64,000 nucleotides of DNA from Trichomonas vaginalis G3 (lineage: Eukaryota; Parabasalia; Trichomonadida; Trichomonadidae), in the NCBI RefSeq assembly GCF_026262505.1, contig NC_067203.1:7998001-8062000 (forward strand), written 5' to 3'. Position 1 is the stretch's first letter, and the number at the start of each line of letters is the position of its first letter. This document shows positions 40,202-49,836 of this stretch, in pieces. Made by a program: the position numbers and the translations under genes. Below the pieces are notes generated by a model, which saw only the letters and a program-made list of their open reading frames with translations, ran no database searches and was not told the DNA's origin.

Positions 40202-41062
40202 ATGTCAACAACAGAGAACACAACAACTGCTATCGTTCATGAAGCCATAAATGAAGAATATGAATACATACAATATAACAAAAAATTGAGACTCATTCGT
40301 TCGGTCAAAGACGATATGTACCAGATGCAAAGTATTTTGACGGCTTGTTTTGCTCCAGACACTAAGCTTCCTAAAGACTGGTTTAGGAACCAAAGCACCA
40401 TTGAACTCTTAAGCGAAGCACAGCGAGACATACTTTTTTCTGAAAACAGTGAAGAACAGCGAGTAGATAAAAAATCCCAGTCGCCAAAACTCTATGAAAA
40501 CCGTGAAAAATTGCCAAACGGTTTGAGAGGATATTATGTTCATAGACTTCTCGTAAATAATGTGGCACAATGGGCTTCAGCTCGCTATTCATGGTATGTT
40601 TGTAAACTTCTTGACGAACTTCACAGACAAGAACGTGAAGATATGGAAAAGAAACTTCAAGCAAAAGATGAAGTCATTGAATCCAAAGACAAAAGCATAC
40701 AGAAAAGAATACCACGTTCAGTACCAAAAGGAAAGGAAAAGAGTTATAAGTATATGATATATACTGAAGAGTTGGAGAAAGAAGAAGACAGTGACATGGT
40801 TATGTTGCATTTAGTCAGAAGAAACAACAAAAGCTTTTACGACCTTGCTAAGATTTACAAATCTGACAGAAATTGGTTCTATTGCGAAAACTTACCGATT
40901 TCAATGACACCGAATGAAGATGTTAAACAGATAGTTCAAGACACACTTCCTCAAACACACTATGACATCAAAGGTTGCACAATACTTACATTCAAAGAAG
41001 ACTTAACATTACTGAAAGAAAAGATAACAGAATATTTCGACAACTTCAAAGAGGAAGAATGA
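40202..41062 (+). CDS. KilA-N protein with DUF3627-like C-terminus, 286 aa
   Basis: Residues 25-150 show KilA-N (KDWFRNQSTIELL, GLRGYYVHRLLVNNVAQWAS). A coil follows at 150-185, then a C-terminal domain YKYMIYTEELEKEEDSDM... with FYCENLPISMTPNEDV, resembling DUF3627 tails of poxvirus, baculovirus and mimivirus KilA-N proteins. TTTTTATC is at 40176-40183. Whole frame. Probably a transcription or replication regulator of the element. Confidence 0.75.
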   Translation: MSTTENTTTAIVHEAINEEYEYIQYNKKLRLIRSVKDDMYQMQSILTACFAPDTKLPKDWFRNQSTIELLSEAQRDILFSENSEEQRVDKKSQSPKLYENREKLPNGLRGYYVHRLLVNNVAQWASARYSWYVCKLLDELHRQEREDMEKKLQAKDEVIESKDKSIQKRIPRSVPKGKEKSYKYMIYTEELEKEEDSDMVMLHLVRRNNKSFYDLAKIYKSDRNWFYCENLPISMTPNEDVKQIVQDTLPQTHYDIKGCTILTFKEDLTLLKEKITEYFDNFKEEE

Positions 41063-41130
41063 AAAAAAATCTCGTCGGGTGCCACGTTAGAACCATAGTG
41101 GAGAAAACCATGATAAAAACAAAACGCTCC

Positions 41131-41172
41131 ATGTCGATCATAATCGACGAAGTGCAAATCTTCACTTCGTCA
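41131..41172. terminator. paired hairpins between convergent genes
   Basis: GTCGAT-CATA-ATCGAC overlaps GACGAAGTG...CACTTCGTC. Both lie between the convergent ends at 41062 and 41245 and are followed by T-rich sequence. They could shape 3' ends of both transcripts. This is not a bacterial terminator. Confidence 0.4.
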
Positions 41173-41244
41173 AGTTTATTTTGTTTTTACCATTTAAGTG
41201 TTGTAAAATGTCGATATGAAGACTAACCAAAAATATATTTTTGC

Positions 41245-41718
41245 TTAAATGACGTCAGGGTCAATTTCTTCAACCATTTCACTTCCTTCGTCAATGTCAA
41301 TAGAAGCTTCTTCAACCTTTGGTAAGAATTTCTGTATAACATCTTTGTTCGTTATTGTCTTCAGAGATGAAGGATAATATTTCACATTTGTTTCACCCTT
41401 CTTATATTCTTTCTGTTCGGAAAGATTTAAAGCAATACTGAAGAAGTCAATGTTAGAGTTCTTTATAACAGTATAATGAGTATCTTTGACATTCACGAAG
41501 AAACCCTTTTGTTTCAAAACTACTGCTAACTCTTGTGAAGTATAACGTTTGCGGTCAATGACGATAGCTAATGGTCTGACATACTGACCGAACTTAGATT
41601 CTTTCACAAACTTCTTGTTAAAGATAACATTAACATTTGAAGCATTATTGAACTCATTCTTGATGGCATTAGCGAGAGCATTGTATGAAAAGAACTTGCA
41701 ATCTTGCATGTGTTTCAT
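41245..41718 (-). CDS. 157-residue Maverick protein, unknown
   Basis: Begins MKHMQDCKFFSYNALAN. An alpha/beta body (PLAIVIDRKRYTSQELAVVL, FFVNVKDTHYTVIK) and an acidic tail ending EEIDPDVI. The tail resembles that of the 19231-19650 protein, and both lie on the minus strand near replication genes. Possible positional equivalents. Confidence 0.55.
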   Translation of the reverse strand: MKHMQDCKFFSYNALANAIKNEFNNASNVNVIFNKKFVKESKFGQYVRPLAIVIDRKRYTSQELAVVLKQKGFFVNVKDTHYTVIKNSNIDFFSIALNLSEQKEYKKGETNVKYYPSSLKTITNKDVIQKFLPKVEEASIDIDEGSEMVEEIDPDVI

Positions 41719-41810
41719 TAAAATAAAAATATTAAATTATTTTGAAAAATAACTTAAAAAAAATCTAATCTAAATTTTTTCAAAAAATATTTTTTTATTT
41801 CCTACTAAAG

Positions 41811-43205
41811 ATGTATCGGAAGTTGTCTAAGTTAGAACACTCGGAAATAAAACAACTTCTTACAGAAGCTAACATAGATGTTGCAAAACATTACGCGACA
41901 AACAAAAAAGCACTCGCTGACATCCTCAATGACTATAATGGTGCAATAAGTTATGATAGAATTCATGAGTTCATAAAGCCGCAACGCGGCGAGGACGAAG
42001 TCCATGCAAGAACTTTTCCTTTAAATGACGTTGCTATTGACTTATATCATAGACGTTCAGTACCTCATGAAGTAAGAAGAGAAATGTTTGACATAACAAA
42101 TGCAAACGTTGGTGAAACAAGAAGAAGAGACGACACACTGAAACAACAGAGAAGAGAGATGTTTAAAAGTGCTATAGAACAAGTTCGCAAAGCTAACGAT
42201 GTCATTCGTTCCATTGACGACAAACCAAAAGAAGGTGAGAGATGGTTAAAGAAAGATGAAGAGAATAGGAAGAGAAATGTGAAGTCAGGCAATAGACTCA
42301 TTGACTTTAACATCGAAGCTTTAGATGAACCAAACAGAGAATATTTACACAAACATTTCGGTAAGGTTTTCATGAGACTCTTAGAGAAGATTAAAATAAA
42401 CTCACAACAGAGATGGATGGTATGTTATAAACTTGGTGGAAAGTATGAATGTTCTACGTTAAACCTCAATAATATGGAACATTACTACATCAGCTCTTGA
42501 AGGAGAACTTTATATCAGAGATAGAAGCAAATGCCGCAGGTATTGTTGAAATGCACTATGACTTCTTCTTGACAAACATAAAGAATCTTACTGAAATAAA
42601 GATGTATGATTTAACAGAATATGAAGGCTTAACGATGTCAGATGTAAAGAAAGGCAAACCAAAAAAGAGACCATATAGAGATGAAAGCACACTGACAAAT
42701 GACCAGAAAGCCATTTTGGAAGCTCTTAAGCAAACAGGAAACCCAGCACTTATAGAAAGCTTTTGGAAAGATAATGGTGAAAAGAAGTTTTATAAGAAGA
42801 GAAGCGGTCAGTTCTGGAAGTATCTTTGCACATTACCTATAAATCTTGAACGCTACCAAATCTTCAATGAACTGAACAAAGAACTGCAACACTTATGACA
42901 GAAGACAATTGTTTCGTTTATGCTTGCATTCAGGCTGGAGTAAATGAAGAAACTATTGACACATGAGAGAAGTCATTCGTGTTAGAGACTTTCCTCAAAG
43001 TAAAGTACAAGAAATTTCTGACGCAACAGGTATAGCATTTAATGTTACCATTGGTTACTTCAATGACTCAAGATATAATGAAATAAAAGAGATACATACC
43101 AAAAGAATGTGAAACTGTTCGAACTATTGACCTACTTCTTGTTGAAGACCACTACATGCTAAACGAAAGACTTCCAATGACAACATACTTCGTCAGAAAG
43201 AATAT
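41811..43205 (+). pseudogene. PolB 5' part, gamma Maverick
   Basis: Two long frames and shorter pieces cover the lineage-specific N-terminal region, including a domain with FIKPQRGEDEVHA and a later segment EDNCFVYACIQAGV...EDHYMLNE, matching CILTCLRNSG...HNHFMLNE of the alpha polymerase. The rest is displaced to 52351 by the 9.1-kb nested block. Broken, several breaks. Confidence 0.65.
41978..42003 (+). repeat. double-hairpin motif, copy 2
   Basis: GCCGC-AAC-GCGGC, GA, GGAC-GAA-GTCC, in frame inside the PolB N-terminal region, encoding KPQRGEDEV. It shows paired changes relative to copies 1, 3 and 4. Confidence 0.85.
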
Positions 43206-44020
43206 ATAGTACAATGGAATAATATGTTGCACACCATTTGTTGTGAACCAAACTTGAAAGTCAGAGAAAACTGTTACTAGTGGGTTCGTAGAATTTAGAA
43301 GCAAAGTCATAAAAGTCCTTACCAATACATAGAAAACTATTGTTGCTTGAACTGAAACTTGCATGACACATAACATTTTGAGGGTCAAACACGTTTCTAT
43401 AAACTGTCAGATCTGCTGGTGGAAGTATAAATTTAAATGGACCATCTGGTGGTAATGGTTCGTTCTGGTTTAGTAACCGAAGAAATTGTGCCCATGGAAC
43501 GTTTGTCTACTTTCCAAAATAAAAACTCTGTATCTCTTGGAGGGTTAATTTCAATCTTTTGAAATGAACGGTGGAGTTCATCTTGTCATATTCTAGTTTC
43601 AGATAGTATGTTCCATTTAGTAAAGAGTCGTATTTTTCTTGAAATTCCCAATAATATTTGTTCATTTGAGTTTGAAAGTCATTTTAGAGTTTTCTCAAGA
43701 CTTTCGTCTGAACGAACTGTAAAGATTCTCATTTCGTCAAATTTGTCTATTAGACCATCAGAACCTTTATACTGCCCATGAAAATATACTGCGAACATAA
43801 ATGCGTTAGTTCTATTTGAAAACAAAAACTCTTCTAAATCCTATTGCCTTTGCATCTGAAGGACTTTGAAGCCAACGAATTGGATAGTCAAACCTGTATA
43901 CTCGGGATGAAATTTCTTCATCTGAAATAGTCCTACCAGCATTTGTAAAGATATAGTCTAACGGTTTTGTATCTGCTACTTTTGTTCTTTTTTTTCAACC
44001 TGAAGCATTTAATATATGTA
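43206..44020 (-). pseudogene. second penton-like remnant
   Basis: The minus strand contains DFQVWFTTNGVQHIIPLY, the counterpart of DFQVWFTTDGRKRIIPLY, plus other matching stretches. It is much more diverged than the 48221 copy, so it belongs to a different lineage or an older duplicate. Broken, many breaks. Confidence 0.6.
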
Positions 44021-44160
44021 AAAATATATTGTTTTAAAATGGTATGCCATTTCATATTTCTCATCTAACAAACAAGTTTCCAACGGTCTTCTCCAACAAA
44101 CTCAGCGTACATTTCAAATAAAATTTAAAAAATGTCACTTTTTAAAAAATAAATTTTACT

Positions 44161-44406
44161 TCATGCAATGTTTAACACATCGAAAGGCATGTCCATAAGA
44201 CGTTCTTCTTCTAACCTCTCTAGTCTGTTTGGATAATTGGCACGTGCTGTTTCCAAATCCATTTCGTAGCGAAGACCAGACAATTTGTCATAGACTTTTA
44301 TGGGTCTTCCCTTCCTATATTTAAAATTCTTCGAAACTCTCCAACCATATCTTTGCAACTCTGCTTTTATTCTAGCAGATTTTCTATCCATTCTATATGG
44401 GGGCAT
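44161..44406 (-). pseudogene. PolB N-terminal stub (alpha type)
   Basis: The first 75 or so residues are identical to those of the 11821-13974 polymerase. Most of the gene is absent. It is broken and cannot be a polymerase. Confidence 0.85.
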
Positions 44407-44493
44407 TTTTATAAAAATAAAAAAATATGTTTTTTTTTCTTTACTTTACATAACCGCCTGCTGCCATAAGTCTTTGACGCCAACCCATACCAG

Positions 44494-44967
44494 CTATGAA
44501 GGTTGACTTGGTTTAGTTTCCAAACTAAACTTTGGTTTTGGTTTATCTTCAGTTTTTGGTTTTTCTTCTTCTATCGGTTTTTCGTCATTTTTCGGTTTCT
44601 CTGACTTTACTTCACTTGCAGGAACAGTTGTGTCGTCAACATCTTCATAAATATCATATGCCATTTGTTTTTGTTTTCCTTTCAACTTTTTGTGTTTGTT
44701 GTAAAGTTTAGAATATTTCGACTCTAAGTCAATGAGATGTTCTATAATGAACTGTTGGTCAGTGAAGAATACCTTCCCATCTGTTGTCTCGAAAGCTCCT
44801 TCAGACTTCAATATTTTATTTGTGAGAGTCTGTTTCTTTTTTGAGATACTTGCCGTTCCATTTTTATGAAAAGTGACTTTGTAGTTAGGGTTTGTATTTC
44901 CAGACCTGGCACTTTCTATTATTGAATTTTTCTCTTCATCTGTAAGTTCTTTGACAGGTTTTGACAA
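44494..44967 (-). CDS. 157-residue acidic Maverick protein (DG-RK-PL family)
   Basis: Begins MSKPVKELTDEEKNSII. An N-terminal module has KNGTASISKKKQTLTN, similar to KDGKIYVRKRKVPLAN in the 54419 protein and KDGRVQFRKIKQPLDK in the 58293 protein. A coil and an acidic Pro-rich tail follow. It is probably a family kept in all Maverick types. Its alpha counterpart at 11500-11790 is broken. Confidence 0.6.
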   Translation of the reverse strand: MSKPVKELTDEEKNSIIESARSGNTNPNYKVTFHKNGTASISKKKQTLTNKILKSEGAFETTDGKVFFTDQQFIIEHLIDLESKYSKLYNKHKKLKGKQKQMAYDIYEDVDDTTVPASEVKSEKPKNDEKPIEEEKPKTEDKPKPKFSLETKPSQPS

Positions 44968-45061
44968 TGGTTCTGAACTTTTTGTTTGTTGGTTGTCAAA
45001 TCTACCGTTTCAACTTCTTCGGTCATTTCATCTCAGTAAAAAATTTTAGTTTGGTTTGTTT

Positions 45062-45199
45062 TCAACTGGTTGTTGTTGTTTTTTTAAGTCGGTCTAAAAC
45101 TTCCTGAGGTATAGGAAGAACTTGACAAACACGTTGTGTAACTGCTGGAAGCCGACAAATCCATCTTGAACCCATTTGTCTCAATGCTGTATTGTTCAT
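45062..45199 (-). CDS. 45-residue Maverick peptide, unknown
   Basis: A short frame MNNTALRQMGSRWICRL... with a Pro-rich end, preceded by an ATTTCATCTCAG stretch that recurs before the neighbouring small genes. Small, so uncertain. Confidence 0.35.
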   Translation of the reverse strand: MNNTALRQMGSRWICRLPAVTQRVCQVLPIPQEVLDRLKKTTTTS

Positions 45200-45218
45200 T
45201 TCATCTCAGTAAAAAACT

Positions 45219-45654
45219 TTACATTCCCCACGTTTGAGGCGGTTGAGGTTGGTTATTGTTTACCCATTGTTGTGCATGGTTATATCCTCTGTTAAAGAAT
45301 CTTTCACCTTGGTCCATATAGTGTCCTGCTTGGTTATAGTAGTCATTTGCTTTGTTATAATAGTTTCCTGCTTGTCTTCCTACATTGTCCATCCATCCTT
45401 GAACTTTTCTCTCTTGTTTCAGGATTTGGAATAAGATTTGTTGCATCTCGTGCTACATCCCAACCTTTCTGTACAGTTTGTATAATAGGTTGTGCTTTCT
45501 CTTTAAGTATACCTAATGTACTCAAAATCTTCCTTCCAACTCCAAATACACCTCTGGCTATTGTTCCCACTGCGGGCAAAATCTGGATGCAACTCCTGCT
45601 AATGCGCCAAATAAACCCATTTCTTATAGGGTAAAAAATGACGAATCCAAACAA
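45219..45654 (-). pseudogene. small virion-type proteins, Asn/Tyr/Gln-rich
   Basis: Overlapping minus-strand frames encode a glycine/valine amphipathic part (IARGVFGVGRKILSTLGIL, WDVARDATNLIPNPE) and an aromatic/Asn part (YYNKANDYYNQAGHYMDQG) ending PQPPQTWGM. It resembles the amphipathic protein of 7516. Broken, about one break. Confidence 0.5.
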
Positions 45655-46598
45655 GGACCCCTATGTTTCTAAAGCGACAAAGAAAGCACTCATGATAAAA
45701 TCTTTAGTTCAACACCAAATGCTTTGGTTTATGGATATCTTGGAAAACATTCCGAGAGTTAGAACAGATGGACCACCATACTGGCTAATATTTGTCGGTC
45801 AAAACACAAGATACTGTGAAGCCATACCATTATGGTCCAAAAATATTTTAGATGTGAAAACTGCTTTGACAATATTCGTTGACAATACCATCAACAAAAC
45901 TGACATCTGACTGTGAAAGTTCTTTCAAATCAGATGATGTAAAAAACTATCTGCGTTCAAAAAATGTAAACCAATATTTCATTGTCGACCAAAACCATTC
46001 TGCTCTTGGTGTCATTGACGGTTGTATAAAATGTTAAGAGACTTAAACCAACCACAAGGTGGTGAAGCAAATGAAATGTCATATGACGACAAATATAGAC
46101 ACTTCTCCATGGCAAAGATGAGACAAGTTTTAAATATTTACAATAGCCGTAAACAAAAAGGTTTGGGAAACCACTCCCCCGAAGAAATGAAAAACAACCC
46201 TGACTTAGAGAAAGACTATATATTTAATAATTTAGTCAAAAGAGAGACAAACAAGAAAGAATGCCGGGCTTCAAACTTCAGAAAAGGTGACAAAGTAAAA
46301 ATAGAAATACCTAAACGCGACCCATATGAAAATTACTATTGACTATGACAACAATGGGAACCCGACAGGTACTCACATTCGTGTTCGTAAAAATAGAAGA
46401 AAGTATACAAGAGAATATTATGAAGTTTTAGGCAAACATGGCAAAATGTACACACTGCAAGCAGAAGATAAAACTACTATTGTCAGACCTCGTTTCAAAC
46501 TTGTCAAAGTTCAAGGTGGTATACTTTCAAAGACAGTTCCTAACAAATATAAGACAACTCCTGACGAATATGCTAAAGAAGTTGAAAATGACGACTAA
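45638..46598 (+). pseudogene. alpha-type Maverick integrase remnant
   Basis: Stretches such as MLWFMDILENIPRV, YCEAIPLWSKNI and MLRDLNQPQ with an SH3/chromodomain-like end (GKMYTLQAEDKTTIVRPRFKLVK) parallel the gamma integrase. Broken, about two breaks. It overlaps the fibre gene end by four bases. The alpha part at 5917-28909 lacks this gene. Confidence 0.75.
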
Positions 46599-48202
46599 GC
46601 AATTCTATACCATGCGTAAACTGTCATGTAAGGTGGCATGTAGTCTTTACTTTGTCCCGTTGTTTGCGTATATCCTGAAACGCGATGTGTATGGATTCCT
46701 CCTCCCTCAGTGTTATTCCAGTAACAATTTATAGCAAACTTAACGTCCTCTTTAACATCATATCCTTTACCTTTTGTCATTCCTGACCAATCCCAAAATC
46801 TATGACTATGCAAACCTGCTTGAGATGTACTTAAATCTATGTAGTGACTGTGTGCAGGTAAATTTTCACCTGAAATCGTTTTACTTCCACCTGTTTCCTT
46901 TGAAGAGTTTGCACAATACAAAAACCTGTCGACTATTTGAGTCCAAGTTCCAAAACCAAGTACTACTTCTGGTCTGGTAGAGTTCATTGACGTATAAATA
47001 GAGCCTATAGGATATAATGTTTGAAGTATTTCTGTCTTTAATGTTTGAAGCTCTTTTTTGTCTGCTTTCTTGTCATATAAATCTTGAGCAGTGAATTTAA
47101 TATTATATTCATCCTTCATGACATAAACATCTTTACATCTAATGTTTCTCATCGTCGTTATGTCGTCATCCGATGTTAAACCTTGTGGAAAGTTAGGAGG
47201 TTTACAATATAATGCATCCCCACCAGTTTCTTCAACCGTTCCTTCAATACTTTCTATAGCAACAGTTGTGAAGAAATCATGTGTATGAGTCTTATTTGCT
47301 TTCTTCTCTAACTCATCGTTAACATAAGTTTTATCTGCTTTAAGGTCTAAACATCCTGAAACCCATCCTGTATCGGCTTTAGTTTTTAAAATCTTCGATG
47401 TCCATCCATGATACCATTCAACCCTTTCTATAATTTCATTATCTTTTTCATCCACATATTCCTTATCTGCTTTCTTCTCTAACCTACTCGCCACACAATC
47501 CTTATCCGCTTTCTTTTCAAGGCTAACGTTTAAGTCTGTTATTTCAGATATAGAATGTCTATGTCCAACGGCACTTTTCCTGTTTAAGGTTTCTTGTAAG
47601 TTTGTAATATTTGCAATGGTATGTGTATGTCCAACGGCACTTTTACTGTTTAAGGTTTCTTGTAAGTCTGTTATTTCAGATATAGAATGTCTATGTCCAA
47701 CGGCACTTTTCCTGTTTAAGGTTTCTTGTAAGTCTGTTATTTCAGATATAGAATGTGTATGAGTCTTTTTAGAATATTCGTTTTCAGCTCTTGTCACTTC
47801 ACTTGACATTTTATTGTCAACATATGTTTTGTCTGCTAGTTCAGGTTGAGTATGTTCTTTTGTTGCATAAGCATTGTTAGCTCTTTCTTCTTCTTTTGCT
47901 ATTGCATCGTCTACATATTCTTTGTCAGCTTTGTTGTCAACATCTGCTTTCAAAAGAAGTTCATTTATAGGTTTCTCGTTTAAAGTTCCTTTTGTTGGAT
48001 TTATACAGACAGTATGGTTCTTATTGTCTTGAAACAGAAACTCATCTGTCATTGGGTTTAATGTCAGTTTTAAGTTTCCTTCTTTCAATGACTCAGATAT
48101 CTTAGAATAGTTTGAAAAGTTTGTTGTGTTCTTATTTAGAGCTTGCATAATGAGTTGTCGGTTGTGTTGTATTTCTCTCATGGAAGCAATATCTTTCGAC
48201 AT
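46595..48202 (-). CDS. tail-fibre-like protein, 535 aa, whole
   Basis: The N-terminal 80 residues are conserved with the 8621 copy. Then come at least four SISEITDLQETLNRKSAVGH units of 25 residues, KADKEYVDE coils, and a collar-like end: LYPIGSIYTSMNSTRP, FGTWTQIVDRFLYCANSSKE, NLPAHSHYI, and MPPYMTVYAWYRIA. The end matches the LPPYLTVYVWKRTA-style termini of many phage fibres. In a Maverick virion it would be a host-binding spike. Confidence 0.78.
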   Translation of the reverse strand: MSKDIASMREIQHNRQLIMQALNKNTTNFSNYSKISESLKEGNLKLTLNPMTDEFLFQDNKNHTVCINPTKGTLNEKPINELLLKADVDNKADKEYVDDAIAKEEERANNAYATKEHTQPELADKTYVDNKMSSEVTRAENEYSKKTHTHSISEITDLQETLNRKSAVGHRHSISEITDLQETLNSKSAVGHTHTIANITNLQETLNRKSAVGHRHSISEITDLNVSLEKKADKDCVASRLEKKADKEYVDEKDNEIIERVEWYHGWTSKILKTKADTGWVSGCLDLKADKTYVNDELEKKANKTHTHDFFTTVAIESIEGTVEETGGDALYCKPPNFPQGLTSDDDITTMRNIRCKDVYVMKDEYNIKFTAQDLYDKKADKKELQTLKTEILQTLYPIGSIYTSMNSTRPEVVLGFGTWTQIVDRFLYCANSSKETGGSKTISGENLPAHSHYIDLSTSQAGLHSHRFWDWSGMTKGKGYDVKEDVKFAINCYWNNTEGGGIHTHRVSGYTQTTGQSKDYMPPYMTVYAWYRIA

Positions 48203-48220
48203 TTTTATTCTAGATAAAAT
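48203..48220. promoter_or_regulatory. 18-bp divergent promoter
   Basis: TTTTTATTCTAGATAAAAT region between the fibre start (48202, minus) and the penton-like start (48221, plus): TTTTAT on one strand, TTTTATC on the other. Counterpart of 8603-8620 with two base changes. Confidence 0.6.
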
Positions 48221-49069
48221 ATGCTTCCAATAGAAAAAGAAAATTCAAGAGTTGCTACAACTAAACCATTAGATGAACTTTTTACTAATGTCGGTCAAAA
48301 GTTTGAGACAGAGACCGTAAAGCATGAAGGCTATCGTTTTGACTACCCATTAAGATGGCTAAGAGACCCATCTGTCACAAAAGCTATTGGCTTTCGTAGA
48401 ATGAAGTTTGTGTCTGTAGAAGATAAAAGTTTTCCATTTATTGTAAGGTTTCATATAGATTATATATCTGAAGGGATACGAAAAATGTGGGAAGAAATTG
48501 AGCTAATACAAGTTGACCTTTCATCTTCTCTACAGACTGCGTTAAAAAATATAGAAGATAAAATAAATTCATGTTATGCAAAATATGCTGATGAATATGC
48601 AAATACCGAGAGCACACTTTATGTGAGAATTGTATATGACAAACAAAATTCACAAGTGTCATTTCAAATCTACGAAAACAATCCAAATAAAGACGAACAA
48701 ATATATACAGAATTCACTGCAATGTCATGGTATTATTTGCAAAGAATGTTAAATCAGAAAGTCGAACTTCCTTTAGCAAATATTTACAGTCGATATGCAA
48801 GAGATGAACCATATTTATTTAAAGATGTTTTCGACCCAGCTGCTATTATTGTTCATGCTTCATTTTCTGGCGCCCAAAACTCTTTCTTATGCTTGGCAAA
48901 TGACTTTTACGAAAAACCTACAAAGTTATACGAACCACCAAGTGGAAGTATTTCAGACTTTCAAGTATGGTTTACTACAGATGGAAGAAAAAGAATAATT
49001 CCATTATACCATGCGTTTTACTTAGAACTTAGTTTCATATACAACTACTATCGAACGGTAAAAATATAA
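48221..49069 (+). CDS. penton-like (minor capsid) protein, 282 aa
   Basis: A whole frame, about 96% identical to 7754-8602 with the same C-terminal DFQVWFTTDGRKRIIPLY. Both copies being open suggests recent spread or selection. The identity as penton is inferred, as above. Confidence 0.55.
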   Translation: MLPIEKENSRVATTKPLDELFTNVGQKFETETVKHEGYRFDYPLRWLRDPSVTKAIGFRRMKFVSVEDKSFPFIVRFHIDYISEGIRKMWEEIELIQVDLSSSLQTALKNIEDKINSCYAKYADEYANTESTLYVRIVYDKQNSQVSFQIYENNPNKDEQIYTEFTAMSWYYLQRMLNQKVELPLANIYSRYARDEPYLFKDVFDPAAIIVHASFSGAQNSFLCLANDFYEKPTKLYEPPSGSISDFQVWFTTDGRKRIIPLYHAFYLELSFIYNYYRTVKI

Positions 49070-49073
49070 CTTT

Positions 49074-49316
49074 TTAATACGGTTGAGGTGTTGGATTTGG
49101 TTGCCAACTAGACTGTGGTGCAGGTTCAGGCTGTTGTATAACAGGAGCTTGTTCTTCTGGTTCAGGGTCTTTAGGTATAATACCAACAAACTGACCTACC
49201 CTTTTACCAATATTTTTGACACCGTTCCAAATTCCTCTTCCTACGGTTTTTATTCCATTCCATATACCTCTTCCAACATTTCGAAAGAAGTTTCCTATCT
49301 TACTGAAGAAACCCAT
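49074..49316 (-). CDS. 80-residue amphipathic Maverick protein
   Basis: Near-identical to 7516-7749, with repeated VGRGIWNGIKT units and tail QPNPTPQPY. Its stop is four bases from the penton-like stop (convergent). Confidence 0.75.
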   Translation of the reverse strand: MGFFSKIGNFFRNVGRGIWNGIKTVGRGIWNGVKNIGKRVGQFVGIIPKDPEPEEQAPVIQQPEPAPQSSWQPNPTPQPY

Positions 49317-49334
49317 TTTACTATATGTAAAAAT

Positions 49335-49697
49335 CTAATGTCCGCCTAGTCTCTTACGTTTCCTGTTGAGTTCCATAGCATTCTTTAACTGGAGCTCATA
49401 CATTCTGTTTCTCCTCTGGTAGAAAACATATTCTGGGTCAACTCCTGTGTTCGCGTCATCTGCATAAAGTTGTTTATATCCCACTTCAGGGTTTGTATAA
49501 AACTCTTTCCATCTCATATTTGCATACCATGGTGGCAAACCTAACGCAGCGTCATTTGACATGGCAGTTTGCATTTGTACATCTGTTGGCACTTGACCAT
49601 AGTTTGCCATTGCAGTTTGTATTCTAACTTCATTTGGAATATTCTCTGGGTTTGGTTGTCCAGGTTGCTGTGCATTCGCTAAGTTCTGTGCGTCCAT
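49335..49697 (-). CDS. 120-residue Maverick protein, unknown
   Basis: Identical in protein sequence to 7135-7497. Perfect conservation while neighbours differ by 3-4% may reflect constraint or recent exchange. Confidence 0.75.
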   Translation of the reverse strand: MDAQNLANAQQPGQPNPENIPNEVRIQTAMANYGQVPTDVQMQTAMSNDAALGLPPWYANMRWKEFYTNPEVGYKQLYADDANTGVDPEYVFYQRRNRMYELQLKNAMELNRKRKRLGGH

Positions 49698-49836
49698 TTA
49701 ATATTAGATAAAAATATCTCTTACGAGTACATATACTGAACATTTGCAGGCATTGGTTCATCTTCATATTCTCTGTACTTTTCTGCCACGTCAAAGAAAT
49801 AAATGACACAATGGAAAAAACCTAAAACAAGTAGTC

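Noticed and set aside
41131-41172. Rho-independent bacterial terminator
   Set aside because: The hairpin-plus-T form is suggestive, but the host is eukaryotic. It was kept only as a hairpin between convergent genes.
46595-48202. Bacteriophage contamination
   Set aside because: Fibre genes are embedded among Maverick genes at two inverted loci with shared order and AT-rich eukaryotic context.
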